From positions 378,425 to 442,424 of the forward strand of contig JAREIK010001729.1 in assembly GCA_029783825.1 (NCBI GenBank): a stretch of 64,000 nucleotides of DNA, read 5' to 3'. The notes beneath the pieces are model-generated. The model saw nothing but the letters and a program-made list of their open reading frames with translations, searched no databases and had not been told where the DNA came from. A program made the position numbers and the translations under genes. The stretch comes from Sapria himalayana. Lineage: Eukaryota > Streptophyta > Magnoliopsida > Malpighiales > Rafflesiaceae. Below are positions 33,916-44,400 of this stretch, piece after piece. Each line of letters opens with the position of its first letter. The first letter of the stretch is position 1.

Positions 33916-35704
33916 TGTAATGCCCCAAAAATACCCTAAAATTTTTTTTTATAATTTTATTATATATTCAGATATAAATTGAGTCAAACATGGGTATTTC
34001 TGAAAATTGTTAAATGAATATTAATTGTTATTTGATAAGTGATTTAAAAGATTAAACCCGAAAATTTACCCAAGTGTCAAGGGCAAAAATGGAAACTTAT
34101 AAAATCAGGACCTAAATGTCATTTGTGAATATGAGAAAATTTGAAGTGCAAATAGAAGGATGTATGTGCTATATAGCATTTTGGGGATAACTTAAATCCA
34201 AATGGGCTTTGTAGGCTAACCAAGGCCTTATATGAGAAGTGATTTAAAGACCAAAATTTAGTCTAAAAGCTCATTAGATCAAAAAAACCGTGTTTGGGAG
34301 AGAAGAGAGGAGCAAAGAGAGGAAGCTAGGGTTTTGTAGAAGAAATCAAGAGATTTGTGCAAGAACTTACAAGGTTGTTCAAGGAGAAGGCTAGGCCAAG
34401 GGTTTCCAAGTGATTCAAGGTATGTGAATAAACTCTATAATTTATTTTTTATGATGTTTGAGTACGAAAAACCCTAAATCATCCGTGGGATTTGCTTGTG
34501 ATTGGTTTAGGATGATATTAGGATGTTATTAAGAGTGATTGACATGATTAATTTTGAATTTAGAGTGTTTTGAAGAAAATCATGAAGAGGGAATTTATGG
34601 TATTTCAAATGAGATGCTGTCAAAATTTCAAAAACCCATGTTTTTGTTTTGGCCATAACTTAGTCATTTCTTATCCTAATTGAGTGATTCAAATTTCTAG
34701 GTAAACTAGACTTCTAGGAAAATAATTTACTTGAAATAATGGTACACACATTATAATCCCAAAGTGTCCATAAATTCTTTGAAAGTGGAGCAATGTGCAA
34801 GAAAGAAAAAAAATCTACTTCTGTTTTGAAAATTAGAGTAGTCTGAATATAAAATTCCATAACTTGAGTTTTTTGGATCCAAATTGGATGATTCCAATTG
34901 GAGGAGAAACCTTAGAACAATATCTTCAAATGAGTAGAAGGGACCATTACCAATTTATGATGTTAAGATCCGTGAAATTGAGAAAAACAGTTGGTAACCG
35001 AGTAAATTGGGCATACCCACCAGTTTGGCATAAAAATGCCATAACTTGTATTTGGGTGATCCAAAGTAGATGATTCAAATTCATACTACAAATAGACTAG
35101 TAGAGATATAATTTTCGTGAAGGATATATGAGCTAAATATGACTAGATTAATCCAAAAAAAAATTTGGCAAGTGAAGGTGTATTGGGTAGACAACCCTAA
35201 CCAAAAATCCTATAATGCACAAATGATTTTTCTTTGGTTATTTGTTGATTGTGAAATATGTGCGATGGATTAGGGATTAACGGGGAGGAAAGTCCAAGTT
35301 GAGGTCGAGATTTCTAGAATGGGAATTAAAGGATGACAATCTTTTTGGGTTTGTTCTATCTACTTCCATTCCTTGTTTCAAGTTTTTGAATGTTTGTTCT
35401 ACCTTTTCTTATTCTCATTTCAATATTTAAAATACTTGTTCTAAATGAATAAGAAAGACATATTGAATGGTTTTAAATGATTTAAAGAAATTGATTGTAA
35501 AATGTTTGCATATGAAAATTTCATGACTATTAAAAGTGAACTATTTATACAAATGTACAAATTGTATTGTACTTTGCTATAAAAGATTTGAATGCCCTTA
35601 ATAGAATATTAACTGTTTGGTTCGTATTAAGGATAGATTGGTATACCAATAGGAGTCAAAATAGCAGTATTGCGAATGATTTTATTGGTATGTCACTCCG
35701 ATCA

Positions 35705-35835
35705 GCACCCCAGCGGGACCGTATCGGTAGTGTTCACTATTTGATTGTTATAACCAGTCAGTAGCCCAGCGGGATAGTACTGTGTTATAAAACCGTTTCT
35801 ATACCGGCCTGCAGCCCGGCGGGACCGTACCAGTG
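35705..35835 (+). promoter_or_regulatory. GC-rich triplet motif in the left LTR, possible promoter region
   Basis: A motif around CAGCGGGACC occurs at about 35711, 35767 (CAGCGGGATA) and 35818 (CGGCGGGACC), spaced about 50-56 bases apart in otherwise AT-rich DNA. A TATAAAA at 35786-35792 lies between the second and third copies and is kept in the right LTR (43256-43262). The position and conservation suggest a promoter or regulatory block; the role is inferred. Confidence 0.4.
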
Positions 35836-35879
35836 ACTCTGATATCCGGCATAATGAAGACAAAGGTTAAATTCATCAA

Positions 35880-35953
35880 GGGCATAATTGAACTGATGTG
35901 TATAATTGAACTGATTGGCATAATTGAACTGATTGGCATAATTGAACTGATTG
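35880..35953 (+). repeat. 18-bp tandem repeat in the left LTR, four copies
   Basis: Unit GGCATAATTGAACTGATT and close variants, about four copies. The right LTR has six copies plus a degenerate one at 43349-43470. It is followed by shorter AATTGAATTG words. Confidence 0.92.
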
Positions 35954-36625
35954 GAATTACTGAATGGAATTGAATTGCACAAATGAATTGAATTGCATAA
36001 CTGAATTGAATTTGTGAGTATATTTGAATTGATTTGAAATTGTGAAATATTGGAATTGAAAAGAGCATTGTAAAATGCATGATTTGATTAATGCATGATT
36101 TATTGAATATGAAAGTGTATTTTGGGATGATCAATGAATTGTAACTGATTGTATATATAACAAGTATATGTATTGTATTTACATTAATTATCCATAAAGG
36201 TTTGAAAGTATTGAATTGCTAAATTGCATGATTTATTTTAACTGAAACTGAAGAATGGATTTGTATAGAACCGCTAAGCATGAAAATGCTTAGCGTTTTG
36301 TTTTACCAATGCGTAGGTACCAAGTGATAAATAGTGTAAGGGGGAAGAGGCAAGATCGAGAAGCACAGAGTCACTAAGAAAGAATTGAGGAGTATGCTCC
36401 ATCATATGCATTAATATTATTTTGAGCATGACTTTATTTTGTATTTTAAAAATAGTAAATTAAGAAATAATGTTGTGTAATATTTTGAAAGGCATGGTAT
36501 GCTATTTTGTAATTGATTTGTTTAAATGTTTATGGGCCTACCGTAGCGAACGAAAAAAAAAAAATGCTTCCGCATATTTGAAATGGTTTTAATGAAATGT
36601 GTTTGAAAATAGGTGTTACATTTAT

Positions 36626-36641
36626 TAGTATCAGAGGGAGG
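36626..36641 (+). other. primer-binding site, tRNA-iMet type
   Basis: TAGTATCAGAGGGAGG lies five bases after the left LTR. It matches the common plant TGGTATCAGAG primer site for initiator tRNA-Met, with one G-to-A change at its second base and one mismatch further in. Confidence 0.8.
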
Positions 36642-36773
36642 TTTAGGCGGTTCTACAAAATGATTTAATAAAAAATTTAAAGATATTTTTTTAATTGTTA
36701 TAACATGCATTGCATTTGCATATAAAGCTGACGTGACTCTGATGCGGATCTTGCTGATCTTAATAGGTGAAAC

Positions 36774-37830
36774 ATGGATACAGCTCCTTTTAGGGTAGAG
36801 CAAGACTAAGGGAATCGTCAAGACATTCCTACTAGTGTGGAAGGTGGACAAGCTTCTCATGCTCTACCAATGAATGAAGCGGAACCTACTGCAAGAGGTT
36901 CTATTGATATCCTTCAGCAATTAGCTCAAGTATTACAAAGAGCAGCACAACCAGCTGCGGTTTCACCTCAACGATCAGCCATTGAAAGAATGGCAAGGTA
37001 CCGACCTATAGATTTTCTGGGACGGAAAGAGGATGAGCTCTTTATGGCAGATAATTGGCTCGAAAGGATCGAGCGAATGCTAGTGCAAATGCATTGTACA
37101 CTGGATGAGAGTTTGGAATGTGTGACCGCCCTACTTCAAGATGAGGCTTATCAATGGTGGGTTTCTATGACCAGGACAACACCACCAAAGAGTATTACAT
37201 GGAAGTTCTTCTTGGAAGAATTCAAGAAGCATTATGTGAGTCTCATCTATTTGGCTAACATGAGAAGAGAGTTTCATAATCTGAGACAAAGACAGATGAG
37301 TGTCATAGAATATCAAAGAGAATTCACACGATTGAGCAAGTATGCCCCTGAGATACATGTGAGCGAGGAAGAAAAGTGTCGTAGGTTTGAGGACGGCCTT
37401 AATGACCTTATTCAGGGCCCATGTCACAGGATTTTGCCATGACGATTTTTCCAAAATTGTGACATGTGCATTGAATGTGGAAAGAGTAAAGAAAGAGGAA
37501 AAAGAGAGAAAAGATAAAAGACAAGGAAAGAAAAATCCAGGTCAGTCCAGTTCACAACAATAGCAAAGGAAGAGATTCAAGGGACCACAGGATTCCAGTC
37601 AGCCTACAGCTCAGACTACTGGTAGGAATACTTCTCTACCGGCACCGTCAGTTGCAAGTACACCAGGAGGTGCTTCTAGAGGACAGATTGCTCCTCATAG
37701 CTCCCATTGTGGAAAAAATCATAAAGGAAAATGTTGGAGACTTACTGGTGCTTGTTTGATTTGTGGATCCAAAGAGCATAAAGCAAGAGATTGTTCAAGA
37801 GCTCGTTCAAATACAGCACCCCAAACTGGG
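36774..37830 (+). pseudogene. Ty3 gag (capsid/nucleocapsid), frameshifted
   Basis: ATG at 36774 opens MDTAPFRVEQD, then TAA at 36807. The same frame is open from 36810 to 37442 with a retrotransposon gag domain: FLGRKEDELFMADNWLERIERM, DEAYQWWVSM, FFLEEFKKHYV and FTRLSKYAPEI. At about 37438 the gene passes to the next frame (DDFSKIVTCALNVERVK). That frame runs on through a basic linker with TAG at 37561, then CGKNHKGKCW at about 37715-37740 and a classical CCHC knuckle CLICGSKEHKARDC at about 37753-37794. The product would form the particle and bind RNA. From here the frame leads into protease. Confidence 0.92.
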
Positions 37831-38502
37831 GGTACAGCTTCAGTGGCACAGAAAGGCAATAAGAGTGTTGCATCACCGAGTGTTCCAAGACAAGGGACAC
37901 AGACCTTGGGTAGGCAAGATGGTCGTGCTTCAGCTAGAGCATATGCAATGAAAGTAGTGGAAGATACCTATGCTCCATATGTGATAGTTGGTAATTTCCA
38001 AATCTTTGATACTACTATACATGCATTGATTGACCCCGGGTCAACCCACTCCTATATTTGTACTGACATACGTACTGTGAATAATTTACCAAGGAGTAGA
38101 ACTAAGTATGACATCATGGTGACGAACCTGCTCGGGCATAGTGTTATTGTGAATAGAGTATATAGAGATTGCCCCATCCGAATACGATAGTATGAGTTTC
38201 CTGTGGATTTGATCGAATTATCCTTTAAGGAATTTGATGTGATTTTGGGGATGGATTGGTTCTCCCGACACCAAGTGATGGTGGATTGTAGAATGAAAAA
38301 AGTGACCTTGAGAACACCGGATGAGGATGAAGTAACTTTCATTGGCGAGATGTCAAACCACCTCTATAATGTGATATCCGCAGCTACTGCTAGAAAAATG
38401 GTTCGAAAAGGATGTGAAGCCTACTTGGCTTATGTGATTGATACGGTAAAGGCAAGGCCTAACATATCCGATATCCCTACTATTAGTGACTTTTCGGACG
38501 TG
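37831..38502 (+). pseudogene. Ty3 pol, aspartic protease
   Basis: It is in the same frame as the gag C-terminus. The active-site block ALIDPGSTHSYI has its Asp at 38032 (Asp-Pro-Gly rather than Asp-Ser-Gly; I recall the DPG form as usual for this branch). VILGMDWFSRHQVMVDC at about 38236-38290 is the family's second landmark. One stop, TAG at 38188-38190, cuts the domain between the two. The protease would process the Gag-Pol polyprotein. Confidence 0.9.
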
Positions 38503-39366
38503 TTTTCGGAAGAGTTGCCAGGATTGCCTCCACAGAGAGAAATTGAGGTTGCTATCGACATTGTATCAGGTGTCACACTGGTATCCATTACACCGTACCG
38601 AATGGCTCCAGTGGAGTTAAAATAATTGAAGCTTCAGTTGCAAGAACTACTAGAAAAATGGTTTATTAGACCAAGTGTATCACCGTGGGGAGCTCCCGTG
38701 CTTTTTGTTAAGAAGAAAGATGGTACACTTCGGTTATGTATTGACTATAGACAACTGAACAAGTTGACCATAAATTATAAGTATCCGTTACCTAGAATTG
38801 ATGATTTATTTGACCAACTGAAAGGTGCAAGTATCTTTTCGAAGATTGACTTGCGATCTGGGTATCATCAATTGAGAATTAAAGATGTGGATGTGCATAA
38901 AATGGCGTTTAGGACGCGATATGGACATTATGAGTTCCTAGTAATGCCGTTTGGCTTGACAAATGCTCCAGCGGCTTTCATGGACCTAATGAATCGTGTT
39001 TTTCGACCATATGTGGATCTGTTTGTCTTAGTGTTCATAGACAACATTCTTGTGTATTCGAAAGATCGAGAAAATCACAACACACACCTTCGAGTAGTGT
39101 TAGAGACTTTGATAAAAGAGCAGTTGTATGCGAAACTGAGCAAGTGTGAATTTTGGTTGAATGAAGTATCATTTCTTGGACACATTATATCGAAAGAAGG
39201 AATCCGAGTGGATCCAAAGAAAATAGAAGTAGTTGTAGAATGGAAGCCACCAAGAAATGTTACAGAAGTGCATAGTTTCCTGGGACTAGCAAGTTACTAC
39301 AGAAGATTTGTTAAAGGGTTTTCGATGATCACAGCCCCAATGACAAGACAGCTCCAAAAAATGTGA
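38503..39366 (+). pseudogene. Ty3 pol, reverse transcriptase
   Basis: It continues in frame from protease: SEELPGLPPQREIEVAIDI, then TAA at 38623 after VELK, then open to 39366. Motifs in order are [33 protein letters not shown] (catalytic Asp kept), [13 protein letters not shown] and [14 protein letters not shown]. In the last the usual Asp-Asp pair is Asp-Asn (39037-39045), which should disable the polymerase. [11 protein letters not shown] and [14 protein letters not shown] follow. A frameshift at about 39360 separates it from RNase H. Confidence 0.95.
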
Positions 39367-39728
39367 AATTTGAATGGGGTGAAGAATGTCAAAGAAGTTT
39401 TGATAAGCTGAAAACATTCTTAACCGAGGCTTTGGTTCTTACTCAGCCGACCTGTGGTAAGGAATATGTGATCTTTAGTGATGCTTCACTAAATGGACTT
39501 GGATGTGTCCTAATGCAAGAAGGTAAAATGGTAGCTTATGCTTCAAGACAGTTGAAGTCGCATGAAAAGAACTAACCCACACATGATTTAGAATTAGCCG
39601 CAATTGTATTTGCACTGAAAATTTGGAGACATTATTTGTACGGAGAAAAATGTTTCATCTACACCGATCATAAGAGTCTTAAGTATTTTCCATCACAACG
39701 AGAGCTTAACTTGAGACAACATAGATGA
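39363..39728 (+). pseudogene. Ty3 pol, RNase H
   Basis: Frame after the shift: [15 protein letters not shown], then [20 protein letters not shown] with the first Asp and [18 protein letters not shown] at 39573 follows, in place of a Tyr codon. After it [22 protein letters not shown] has the Glu and [11 protein letters not shown] the second Asp. TGA at 39726 stands where the family has Trp (TGG). Integrase follows in the same frame. Confidence 0.93.
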
Positions 39729-41105
39729 ATGGAGTTGATAAAAGACTATGATTGCGTGATTGACTATCACCCGGGAAAGGCCAATGTAGTGGCTGATGCT
39801 TTGAGTAGAAAGATAATACAAACGCTTCGAGCGTTAAATGCTCATTTGTCATTGATAGATGATGGTACAGTAGTGACAGAATTGATAGCGAGACCGAGTT
39901 TGTTGAATCGAGTGCAAGAGGCACAAAAGAAAGATGAGAAAATTGATATTATAGTAAGTCAAATTGGAAACGGTAAAGAAATTGCGTTTACAATAAATGA
40001 AGATGGAGTTTTGTATCATAAAGATTGGGTTTGTGTACCCGATGATAATGATTTGAGGAAAGCCATACTTGAAGAGGCACATAGTGGATCTTTTGCTATC
40101 CATCCCGGTAGCACAAAGATATATCAAGATTTTAAAATGTCATTCTGGTGGTCTGGAATGAAAAGAGATATATCAGAGTTTGTAACCAAGTGTTTGGTTT
40201 GCCAAAGAGTAAAGGCAGAGCATCAAGTTCCTTCGGGATTATTACAACCTATCAGAATACCGGAGTGGAAATGGGACAGAATTAGCATGGATTTTGTAGT
40301 TAGGGTACCAATGACAAGGAGAAAACATGATTCAGTTTGGGTTGTAGTGGACCGATTGACCAAGTCAGCTCATTTTCTACCAGTGAGAACCGACTATTCA
40401 CTTGACAAGCTAGCAGAGCTGTATATCAAGGAAATAGTTCGGTTACATGGGATACCTATATCCATTATTTCAGACCGAGATTCGAGGTTTACTTTGAGAT
40501 TTTGGGGAAAATTGCAAGAGAGCTTGGGCACTCGACTGAATTTTAGTACAGCATTCCACCCGCAGACAGATGGACAGTCAGAGAGAGTGATCCAGATTAT
40601 AAAGGATATGCTAATGAGTTGTGTAATCGACTATGAGGATAGTTGGGATAGACACATTCCTTTAGTTGAATTCGTGTACAATAACAGCTTCCAATCGAGC
40701 ATTAGAATGATACCTTACGAGGCATTATATGGAAGAAAATGCAGAACACCAGTGTGTTGGACCGAGTTGAGTGAAAAGAAAGTAATTGGTCCCGACTTGA
40801 TTCAGGAGACCGAAGAGAAAGTGAAAATGATCAGAGAAAGGCTAAAGGTAGCGACGGATAGACAAAATTCCTACGCCGACTTGAAAAGAAAAGACATTCG
40901 ATTCGAGATCAATGATAAAGTATTTTTGAAAGTATCACCTTGGAAGAAAGTGATGAGATTTGGGAAAAAGGGCAAGTTGAGCCCTAGATTTATTGGACTG
41001 TATGAAGTAATTGAAAAAGTGGGTCCATTAGCATACAGATTAGCATTACCTTCGGAATTGGAAAAGATCCATAGTGTGTTTCATGTGTCCATGCTACGGA
41101 GGTAG
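39729..41105 (+). CDS. Ty3 pol, integrase (open for 458 codons)
   Basis: The longest element frame in the window. The first residues are the end of RNase H (DYHPGKANVVADALSRK). The zinc domain has HSGSFAIHPG and CLVCQRVKAEH (HHCC). The catalytic core has MDFVV, IISDRDSRF and GQSERVIQ, the D-D-E triad, all present. The GPY/F-like region reads LSPRFIGLYEVIEKVGPLAYRLALP. It ends in HSVFHVSMLRR and TAG at 41103. It is not a separate gene: it needs the pol polyprotein, and the first Met is just the first in this open piece. The enzyme joins element cDNA to the chromosome. Confidence 0.95.
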   Translation: MELIKDYDCVIDYHPGKANVVADALSRKIIQTLRALNAHLSLIDDGTVVTELIARPSLLNRVQEAQKKDEKIDIIVSQIGNGKEIAFTINEDGVLYHKDWVCVPDDNDLRKAILEEAHSGSFAIHPGSTKIYQDFKMSFWWSGMKRDISEFVTKCLVCQRVKAEHQVPSGLLQPIRIPEWKWDRISMDFVVRVPMTRRKHDSVWVVVDRLTKSAHFLPVRTDYSLDKLAELYIKEIVRLHGIPISIISDRDSRFTLRFWGKLQESLGTRLNFSTAFHPQTDGQSERVIQIIKDMLMSCVIDYEDSWDRHIPLVEFVYNNSFQSSIRMIPYEALYGRKCRTPVCWTELSEKKVIGPDLIQETEEKVKMIRERLKVATDRQNSYADLKRKDIRFEINDKVFLKVSPWKKVMRFGKKGKLSPRFIGLYEVIEKVGPLAYRLALPSELEKIHSVFHVSMLRR

Positions 41106-41327
41106 CGATCAGACCCGTCACGTGTAGTCTCTACGGAGATAATTGAGCTGAGACTAGATTTGACCGATAACGAAGAGCCAGTAGAGATTTTGGCTTGTGG
41201 AGTGAAAGAATTGCGGAACAAGAAGATTCCGTTAGTCAAAGTGTTGTGGAGAAACCATAAAACCGAGGAAGCCACTTGGGAAAGTGAAGAAATAATGCGG
41301 AAACAATATCCGCAACTGTTCATCTAA
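41106..41327 (+). pseudogene. Ty3 pol, C-terminal chromodomain
   Basis: In the integrase frame after the TAG, 73 codons to TAA at 41325-41327. EEPVEILACGVKELRNKKIPLVKVLWRNHKTEEATWESEE is a chromodomain with the aromatic/Trp pattern of plant chromoviruses (only part quoted in each search: VEILACGVKEL, KVLWRNH, EATWESEE). In the family it helps target integration to heterochromatin. The stop detaches it here from the integrase. Confidence 0.9.
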
Positions 41328-41352
41328 GGTAATTTCGAGGATGAAATTTCTT

Positions 41353-41366
41353 AAGTAGGGGAGAGT
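41353..41366 (+). other. polypurine tract of the Ty3 element
   Basis: AAGTAGGGGAGAGT directly precedes the right LTR. Such a purine run primes plus-strand synthesis. Its place right at the LTR start supports the LTR boundary. Confidence 0.85.
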
Positions 41367-44107
41367 TGTAACGCCCCAAAAATACCCTAATTTTTTTTTT
41401 ATGATTTTATTATATATTCAGGTATAAATTGAGTCAAACATGGGTATTTCTGAAAATTGTTAAATGAATATTAATTATTATTTGATAAGTGATTTAAAAG
41501 ATTAAACCCGAAAATTTACCCAAGTGTCAAGAGCAAAAGTGGAAACTTATAAATTCAGGACCTAAATGTCATTTGTGAATATGTTTATGTGTCTAAGAGT
41601 GAATATGAGAAAATTTAAAGTGCAAATAGAAGGATGTATGGGCTATATAGCATTTTCGGGATAACTTAAATCCAAATGGGCTTTGTAGGCTAACCAATGC
41701 CTTATATGAGAAGTGATTTAAAGACCAAAATTTAGTCTAAAAGCTCATTAGATCAAAAAAAAAAGTGTTTGGGAGAGAAGAGAGGAGCAAAGAGAGGAAG
41801 CTAGGGTTTTGTAGAAAAAATCAAGAGATTTGTGCAAGAACTTACAAGGTTGTTCAAGGAGAAGGCTAGGCCAAGGGTTTCGAAGTGATTCAAGGTATGT
41901 GAATAAACTCTAGAATTTATTTTTTATGATCTTTGAGTTCGAAAAACCCTAAATCATCCATGTGATTTGCTTGTGATTGGTTTAGGATGATATTAGGATG
42001 TTATTAAGAGTGATTGACATGATTAATTTTGAATTTTGAGGTGTTTTGGAAGAAAATCACGAAGATGGAATTTATGGTATTTCAAATGAGATGCTGTCAA
42101 AATTTTCCAAAACCCATGTTTTTGTTTTGACCATAACTTAGTCATTTCATATCATAATTGAGTGATTCAAATTTCTAGGTAAACTAGACTTCTAGGAGAA
42201 TAATTTACTTGATTTTTGGTATACTATTTATAAACCCAAAGTGCCCATAAATTTTTTGAAAGGGGAGCTATGTGCAAGAAAGAAAAAAAAACCTGCTTCT
42301 GTTTTGAAAATTAGAGTAGTCTGAATATAAAATTCCATAACTTGAGTTTTTGGGATCCAAATTGGATGATTCCAATTGGAGGGGAAACCTTAGAACCATA
42401 TCTTCAAATGAGTAGAACGTACCATTACCAATTTATGGAGTTAAATCCCTGAAATTGAGAAAAACAGTAGGTAACCGAGTGAATTGGGCATACCGACCAG
42501 TTTGGCATAAAAATGCCATAACTTGTATTTGGGTGATCCAAAGTAGATGATTCAAATTCCTACTACAAATATACTAATATAGCTATAATTTTCGTGAAGG
42601 ATGTATGAGCTAAATATGACTCAATTAATCCAAAAAAAAAATTTGGCAAGTGAAGGTGTATTGGGTAGACAACCCTAACCAAAAATCCTAGAATGCACAA
42701 ATGATTTTTCTTTGGTTATTCATTGATTGTGAAATATGTGCGATGGATTAGGGATTAACGGGGAGGAATTTCCAAGTTGAGGTCGAGATTCCGAGAATGG
42801 GAATTAAAGGACGACAATCTTTTTGGGTTTGTTCTATCTACTTCCATTCCTTGTTTCAAGTTTTTGAATGTGTGTTCTACCTTTTTCTTATTCTCGTTTC
42901 AATATTTGAAATACTTGTTCTAAATAAATAAGAAATGCATATTGAATGGTTTTAAATGATTTAAAGAAATTGATTGTAAAATGTTTGCATATGAAAATTT
43001 TATGACTATTAAAAGTGAACTATTTATACAAATGTACAAATTGTATTAAGGATATATTTGAACGCCCTTAATAGAATATTAACCATTTTGTTCGTATTAA
43101 GGATAGATTGGTATATCAATAGGAGTCAAAATAGCAGTACTGCGAACGATTTTATTGATATGTTACTCCGATCAGCAGCCCAGCGGGACCGTATCGGTAG
43201 TGTTCACTATTTGATTGTTATAACCAGTCAGTAGCCCAGCGGAACTGTACTGTGTTATAAAACCATTTTTATACTGGCCTGCAGCCCTGCGGGACCATGC
43301 CAGTGACTCTGATATCTGGTATAACGAAGACAAAGGTTAAATTCATTAAGGGCATAATTGAACTGATGGGCATAATTGAACTGATGTGCATAATTGAACT
43401 GATGGGCATAATTGAACTTATGGGCATAATTGAACTGATTGGTATAATTGAACTGATTGGCATTATTGAATTGAATTGAATTGCACAAATGAATTGAATT
43501 GCATAACTGAATTGAATTTGTGAGTATATTTGAATTGATTTGAAATTGTGAAATATTGGAATTGAAAAGAGCATTGTAAAATGCATGATTTATTGAATAT
43601 GAAAGTGTATTTTGGGATGATCAATGAATTGTAACTGATTGTATATATAACAAGTATATGTATTGTATTTACATTAATTATCCATAAAGGTTTGAAAGTA
43701 TTGAATTGCTAAATTGCATGATTTGTTTTAACTGAAACTGAAGAAAAGATTTGTATAGAACCACTAAGCATGAAAATGCTTAGCGTATTGTTTTACCAAT
43801 GCGTAGCTACCGAGTGATAGATAGTGTAAGTGGGAAGAGGCAATATCGAGAAGCACATAGTCACTGAGAAAGAATTGAGGAGTATTCTCCGTCATATGCA
43901 TTAATATCATTTTGAGCATGACTTTATTTTGTATTTTAAAAATAGTAAATTACGAAATAATGTTGTGTAATATTTTGAAAGGCATGGTATGCTATTTTGT
44001 AAGTGATTTGTTTAAATGATTATGGGCCTACCGTAGCGAACGAAAAAAAAATGCTTCCGCATATTTGAAATGGTTTGAATGAAATGTGTTTGAAAATAGG
44101 TGTTACA
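41367..44107 (+). repeat. right LTR
   Basis: It starts TGTAACGCCCC and ends AGGTGTTACA. It shares all landmarks with the left LTR, including the three GC-rich motifs (about 43186, 43240 and 43291) and TATAAAA at 43256-43262. It differs by small indels, single-base changes and six full copies of the 18-bp repeat. Confidence 0.96.
43349..43470 (+). repeat. 18-bp tandem repeat in the right LTR, six to seven copies
   Basis: GGGCATAATTGAACTGAT and variants: six full copies and a degenerate seventh. The left LTR has four. LTRs are identical at insertion, so the difference arose afterwards. Confidence 0.92.
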
Positions 44108-44112
44108 GTTTG
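44108..44112. repeat. 5-bp target-site duplication GTTTG, right copy
   Basis: Perfect match to 33911-33915. LINE E ORF1 continues from here (CIDVNLQAPIL). Confidence 0.95.
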
Positions 44113-44400
44113 CATTGATGTTAACTTACAAGCTCCTATCCTGCAAAGGATATGGAATGGGCAGAACAAAGAAATAGGCTATTGGCAGCCTATCATCCCT
44201 TAATAGCCCCCTAGCTATTGTGGGTAGTGTAAAAAAATGGTCATTCAATAGATGAATGTATGGCTAAGTCTTGGGATAAACTGAACACAGAGAACCCGAG
44301 CAAGAAAAAAAGAAATGGGTGTACAAACCCATAAATAAACAAGGGTAGCTCAATGTGGAAGGTAAGGGTAATCAATCTGAAACTACAAAATTTAACTATT
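44113..44400 (+). pseudogene. LINE E ORF1, C-terminal part with CCHC knuckle
   Basis: CIDVNLQAPILQRIW and IGYWQPIIP continue the DUF4283 end. The knuckle follows at about 44210-44255 as YCG, stop, CKK and then, after a one-base shift, GHSIDECMAKSWD. Both N-terminal Cys of the knuckle are kept here, unlike LINE B and D. The Lys/Glu-rich tail found in LINE D is largely missing, and the ORF2 start (WNIRGVAN) is not seen, so a deletion spans the ORF1/ORF2 junction. Confidence 0.75.

Larger units (their letters stand above)
33916..36620 (+). repeat. left LTR
   Basis: It starts TGTAATGCCCC and ends AGGTGTTACA. The pair with 41367-44107 is very similar along its whole length. Differences include a 24-base gap near 34129 relative to the right copy, an extra 16 bases near 36080, and four rather than six copies of an 18-bp repeat. 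Confidence 0.96.
33916..44107 (+). mobile_element. Ty3/gypsy chromovirus (Tekay/Del type) nested in LINE E
   Basis: A complete-structured LTR retrotransposon of about 10.2 kb: two LTRs of 2705 and 2741 bases (TG...CA ends), a tRNA-iMet-like primer site, gag, protease, reverse transcriptase, RNase H, integrase and a C-terminal chromodomain, a polypurine tract, and GTTTG flanking both sides. Domain order (integrase after RNase H) defines Ty3/gypsy. The chromodomain and long LTRs point to the Tekay branch. Seven stops and two frameshifts make it non-autonomous. It is much better preserved than LINE E around it. Confidence 0.96.

Noticed and set aside
34864..35764. Small open frames inside the left LTR (69 and 65 codons)
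   Set aside because: Not kept open in the right LTR and without known domain; chance frames.
43349..43470. Regular 18-bp repeats that could suggest a CRISPR-like array
   Set aside because: No spacers between units, location inside an LTR, and the same repeat in the paired LTR. It is a minisatellite.
33916..44107. Idea that the window is centromeric because it holds a chromovirus
   Set aside because: The chromodomain and long LTRs fit the Tekay branch, not the centromere-targeted CRM branch, and no CRM motif or canonical centromeric satellite was seen. The evidence is insufficient.
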